This document shows, piece by piece, positions 38,524-40,944 of a stretch of 40,944 bases of DNA. The stretch's first letter is position 1; each line of letters begins with the position of its first letter. The stretch spans positions 763,184-804,127 of the forward strand of contig NZ_MKQR01000028.1 in the NCBI RefSeq assembly GCF_001940455.1. The letters are read 5' to 3'. The position numbers and the translations under genes were made by a program. The stretch comes from Actinokineospora bangkokensis (GTDB lineage: Bacteria > Actinomycetota > Actinomycetes > Mycobacteriales > Pseudonocardiaceae). A model generated the notes under the pieces. That model made no database searches, was not told where the DNA came from, and saw only the letters and a program-made list of their open reading frames with translations.

Positions 38524-39630
38524 TCACCACGCGCAGGGCAGGTCGGCGCGGACCACGGTGGGCCCGCCCACCGGGCTCACCACGGTCATCACCCCGTCGA
38601 TCGTCGCCGCCCGGTCGGCCAACCCGGCCAGGCCGCCGCCCGCGCGCACCTCGGCGCCGCCCACCCCGTTGTCGACCACCTCGACCACGACCACCCCGGA
38701 CTCCTCCCGCCATACCCGCACGCCGACCCGGGTGGCCCCGGCGTGCTTGGCGATGTTGGTCAGCGACTCCCCGACGATGAAGTACGCGGTGCTCTCCACG
38801 GCCGCGGGCGGGCGCGGGTCCACCACCACCTCCACCGCCACCGGCACCGGCGAGCGGGCCGCCAGCGACGACAGCGCCGCGTCCAGGCCCCGGTCGCCCA
38901 GCACCGCCGGGTAGATGCCCCTGGCCAGGTCGCGCAGCTCGGCCACGGCCAGCTTGGCGTCGGCGTGCGCCTCCTCGACCAGAGCGCGCGCGGCGTCCGG
39001 GTCGTCGTCGAACTTGCCCTTGGCCCGGCCCAGCCCCATCGCCACGGCCACCAGCCGCTGCTGCGCGCCGTCGTGCAGGTCGCGCTCGATACGCCGCCGC
39101 TCGGCCTCCGCCGCGTCCACCCCGCGGGCCCGCGAGGCCTGCAACCGGTCGGCCCGCGCGGCCTGCTCGGCCACCCGGTCGGCCCCGAGCATCGCCCCGG
39201 CGAACCGGGCGTGCAGCCACGCCACCCGCGGCGCCACCCACAGCGCCACCGGCACCAGCGGCACGCTCGCGATCCCCAGCGCGAACAGCACGCACGACAG
39301 CGGGAAGGTCAGCAGCACGAACCCCAGGTCGCGCCAGGTCCGCCGGTCGGTCAGCAGCTCCCGCCACTGCCGCAGCAGGTTCCCCGGCCCGGGCAGCACG
39401 GCGCGCGGGGGCAGGTCGGCGTCGGCCAGGGTGCTCGCCCACCACCGGAACGCGTTGCCGAACGCCCTGGTGACCACCGCCGCGGCGGCCAGGAACAGCA
39501 GCCCGACCCAGATGATCACGGTCGCCCCGAGCGCCCACAGCACCACGGTCAGGATGAACCCGGCCAGCGCCAGCGGGAACAGCCCCAGCAGGTACAGGAC
39601 GGCCCTGACCGGGTGCGGGTAGCGGGTCAC
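38524..39630 (-). CDS. Sensor histidine kinase with membrane Sensor domain
   Basis: This 368-residue HisKA_3-type kinase has an N-terminal PF13796-like Sensor domain (about 1-150) with four membrane segments in two pairs (LYLLGLFPLALAGFILTVVLWAL; LGFVLLTFPLSCVLFALGIA). A dimerisation box with phospho-acceptor His about 186 (ERDLHDGAQQRL) and a HATPase domain (GESLTNIAKHA; DNGVGGA; GGLAGLADRA) follow. It phosphorylates the response regulator downstream. The GTG start overlaps the preceding stop (GTGA), so the three genes are coupled. The preceding gene carries a second, free copy of the Sensor domain. Confidence 0.95.
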   Translation of the reverse strand: MTRYPHPVRAVLYLLGLFPLALAGFILTVVLWALGATVIIWVGLLFLAAAAVVTRAFGNAFRWWASTLADADLPPRAVLPGPGNLLRQWRELLTDRRTWRDLGFVLLTFPLSCVLFALGIASVPLVPVALWVAPRVAWLHARFAGAMLGADRVAEQAARADRLQASRARGVDAAEAERRRIERDLHDGAQQRLVAVAMGLGRAKGKFDDDPDAARALVEEAHADAKLAVAELRDLARGIYPAVLGDRGLDAALSSLAARSPVPVAVEVVVDPRPPAAVESTAYFIVGESLTNIAKHAGATRVGVRVWREESGVVVVEVVDNGVGGAEVRAGGGLAGLADRAATIDGVMTVVSPVGGPTVVRADLPCAW

Positions 39631-40241
39631 GACTCGTCCCGCGCAGGCCCGAGCAGCGCCCGCGCGAACCGCACGTGCGCCGCACCCAACCCGCGGGTCA
39701 CCAGCACGGCCACCGCCACGAGCACCACCCCCACCAGCGCGAACGGCAGGGCGTCCACCGCCGACGCGACCACGAACTGCGGATGGCCCCAGTCGAACCC
39801 CCGGTAGACGCCCCCAGGCAGCCAACGGTAGTAGACCGGCAGCGCCAGCAGGCCCAACCCGACGGACCAGAGCACCACGACCACCACGAACTCGAAGATC
39901 CCCACCGGCAGCATGAGCAGGAAGTACAGCGCGTCCCGGTAGGTGTTGACGTCCTTGAACCTCGCCCTGAACCGCTTCTCCTCCGGCAACCGCGGGTAGG
40001 GCGCCGGGATGTCCGCGTCGAGCATCGCGTAGATCCGCGCCCGCTCCAGCCGGGCCCCACCCCGCGAGCAGAGCACCGCCAGCACCAGCACGGGCACCCC
40101 CACCCAGATCACCGCGGTGCCCAACCCCACCGCGGTCAGCACCACCAACCCCACGAACCCGGCGATCCCCACCGCCAGGTTCATCACCAGGAACCCGAGC
40201 GACCCGGCCACCGAGGGCCGCGGAGCAGCAGAAGAAGTCAT
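39627..40241 (-). CDS. Free-standing Sensor-domain membrane protein
   Basis: This 204-residue protein aligns in pattern with the N-terminal Sensor domain of the adjacent kinase: two hydrophobic pairs (about 17-55 and 100-140), the loop with PYPRLPEEKRFRARFKDVNTYRDALYFLL, and a C-terminal pair (about 165-190). It has no kinase or DNA-binding part. The gene order Sensor protein - kinase - regulator with 4-nt overlap suggests it works as a third component, perhaps a heteromeric sensor. ATG 40241 (MTSSAAPRPSVAG) is chosen because upstream codons enter the intergenic GC tract. Confidence 0.85.
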   Translation of the reverse strand: MTSSAAPRPSVAGSLGFLVMNLAVGIAGFVGLVVLTAVGLGTAVIWVGVPVLVLAVLCSRGGARLERARIYAMLDADIPAPYPRLPEEKRFRARFKDVNTYRDALYFLLMLPVGIFEFVVVVVLWSVGLGLLALPVYYRWLPGGVYRGFDWGHPQFVVASAVDALPFALVGVVLVAVAVLVTRGLGAAHVRFARALLGPARDES

Positions 40242-40356
40242 GCCCCAACCCTGTCCGCCCCACCCCCGCCCCCACGATGGTGCCGCCCGGCCGATCCGGG
40301 GTGGGGCCAGCCCTACCCCCTGGGGATACGGGGATGAAGGTCTGGCCGCGGCGCGG

Positions 40357-40362
40357 TAGTAT
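40357..40362 (+). promoter_or_regulatory. -10 box of ssrA
   Basis: TAGTAT lies 28 nt upstream of the mature tmRNA 5' end. This predicts a start near 40369 and a leader of about 20 nt removed by RNase P. Confidence 0.65.
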
Positions 40363-40390
40363 GGGAGGTGCAAGGCTCGTCAACCCACAC

Positions 40391-40761
40391 GGGGGTGAAC
40401 GGTTTCGACTTTGGACGTGGATTCAGGAGAAGCGTGCAGGTGCAGGCGGGATTGACCACCTCAAGCGTCGCCCGCAAACCAATAAGCGCCAAGACTAACA
40501 GTCGCGCTGACTTCGCCCTCGCTGCCTAAGCGAGTGTGAGTCTGTCGGCCCGGGGTCGCCTCCGACCCGGTCGCCGGCATCAGCTAGGAGGCTCACCGAC
40601 AGCCCCGGCCACGGGGACTGCTCGGGAAGCTCACAGTGGCTGGGCCCGTCACACCGGCTTGTTCGCGTGACCGGTGGGGCCGAGTAGAGGCAATGCGAAC
40701 TGCGCACGGAGAAGTCCTGGTGAAGCGACAGAGGACCCGGGTTCGATTCCCGGCACCTCCA
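40391..40761 (+). ncRNA. ssrA: Transfer-messenger RNA (tmRNA)
   Basis: This 371-nt RNA rescues stalled ribosomes with SmpB. The 5' end GGGGGTGAACGGTTTCGAC pairs as an acceptor stem with the 3' CACCTCC, and the T-arm GGTTCGATTCC is present. CCA is not encoded. The resume codon is GCC at 40488. The tag AKTNSRADFALAA (40488-40526) is followed by TAA, and it ends in the ALAA degron read by ClpXP-type proteases. The resume site context AATAAGCGCC matches M. tuberculosis. Pseudoknot regions fill the middle. Confidence 0.97.
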
Positions 40762-40816
40762 CGAGACCGAGGCCGACCCTTGCCCGCGGAAAGCGCGGGC
40801 GGGGTCGGTCTCGTCA
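40762..40816 (+). terminator. tmRNA terminator
   Basis: A long hairpin (outer stem CGAGACCGA with TCGGTCTCG, inner stem CCCGCG with CGCGGG) starts directly after the tmRNA and is followed by TCATTTCG. Confidence 0.85.
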
Positions 40817-40822
40817 TTTCGC

Positions 40823-40944
40823 GTGGGGGCCGAGCCCCCACACCCCCACGGTGCTTGCTCCTTCGGTTGGCGGGCGGGGGGAGTTGTGGGGGAACCAGCG
40901 GGGGCGCTGCGCGCCCCGGGGGAGTTGTGGGGGATCAGCGGGGG
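40823..40944. repeat. Palindromes and direct repeat after tmRNA
   Basis: GTGGGGGC-CGA-GCCCCCAC (40823-40841) repeats the palindrome after tRNA copy 1. GGGGCGC-TGC-GCGCCCC (40901-40917) is a second hairpin. GGGGGAGTTGTGGGGGA is repeated on both sides of it (40878-40893 region and 40918-40933 region). No gene is supported to the window end. Confidence 0.65.

Noticed and set aside
40474..40485. GCA AAC CAA TAA as tmRNA resume frame
   Set aside because: It stops after three codons; the GCC at 40488 gives a full tag ending ALAA and matches the mycobacterial resume position.

Overview
The window is high-GC actinobacterial chromosome, most likely from a Pseudonocardiales genome (Actinokineospora/Saccharothrix/Actinosynnema type). 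This is inferred from base composition, the GlnE/WhiB7/UPF0182/DUF4191/PPA1309 gene content, many genes whose start codon sits 6-8 bases after a -10 box, and a tmRNA tag ending ALAA. Nothing looks like prophage, an integrated plasmid or CRISPR. Most of it is core chromosome with conserved gene blocks.

Layout. (1) 1-1592: 3' part of a 23S rRNA, a 5S rRNA and a strong terminator. (2) 1665-9384: nitrogen block with a class I glutamine amidotransferase, glnE, a hotdog thioesterase, a DUF1611/MobB-like P-loop protein, glnA and an RDD membrane protein. GlnA keeps the tyrosine that GlnE modifies, and its promoter carries a well-spaced four-half-site GlnR box. (3) 9477-11723: GNAT acetyltransferase, Uma2 nuclease-fold protein and DUF4191 protein. 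(4) 11777-23688: uvrD2 - whiB7 - ABC1 kinase - ThiF-like - YgjP-like metallopeptidase - DUF2342 - PDZ/Lon-like protease - PPA1309. The order resembles the Mycobacterium tuberculosis Rv3198c-Rv3193c region, with a DUF742/zinc-ribbon pair and a GPP34 gene inserted. (5) 23856-27607: UPF0182 and two identical initiator tRNAs. (6) 27665-29826: FMN reductase, DUF2087 and PadR regulator. (7) 29902-34164: prfB, ftsE, ftsX, smpB and an amidohydrolase. (8) 34350-37822: small membrane protein, ribbon-helix-helix protein and lon. (9) 37866-40241: response regulator, histidine kinase and a free-standing copy of its sensor domain. (10) 40391-40761: ssrA (tmRNA).

How parts work together. GlnE/GlnA/GlnR form the nitrogen-assimilation control loop. 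The whiB7 gene has a full regulatory leader: a cAMP-receptor-type palindrome, a WhiB7-type promoter, a leader ORF with a perfect Shine-Dalgarno sequence, and a strong terminator with a candidate antiterminator. This is the architecture expected for antibiotic-sensing ribosome-mediated attenuation. prfB, smpB, lon and ssrA form a loose translation-termination and protein-quality-control neighbourhood, with lon under a probable HspR (HAIR) operator.

The least explained structure is a pair of intergenic elements (22928-23123 and 27198-27388). Each folds into the same long three-tier hairpin. Between the copies three base pairs change on both strands, and all other stem differences are wobble-compatible. 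This looks like an undescribed structured repeat or RNA and is the main novelty candidate.
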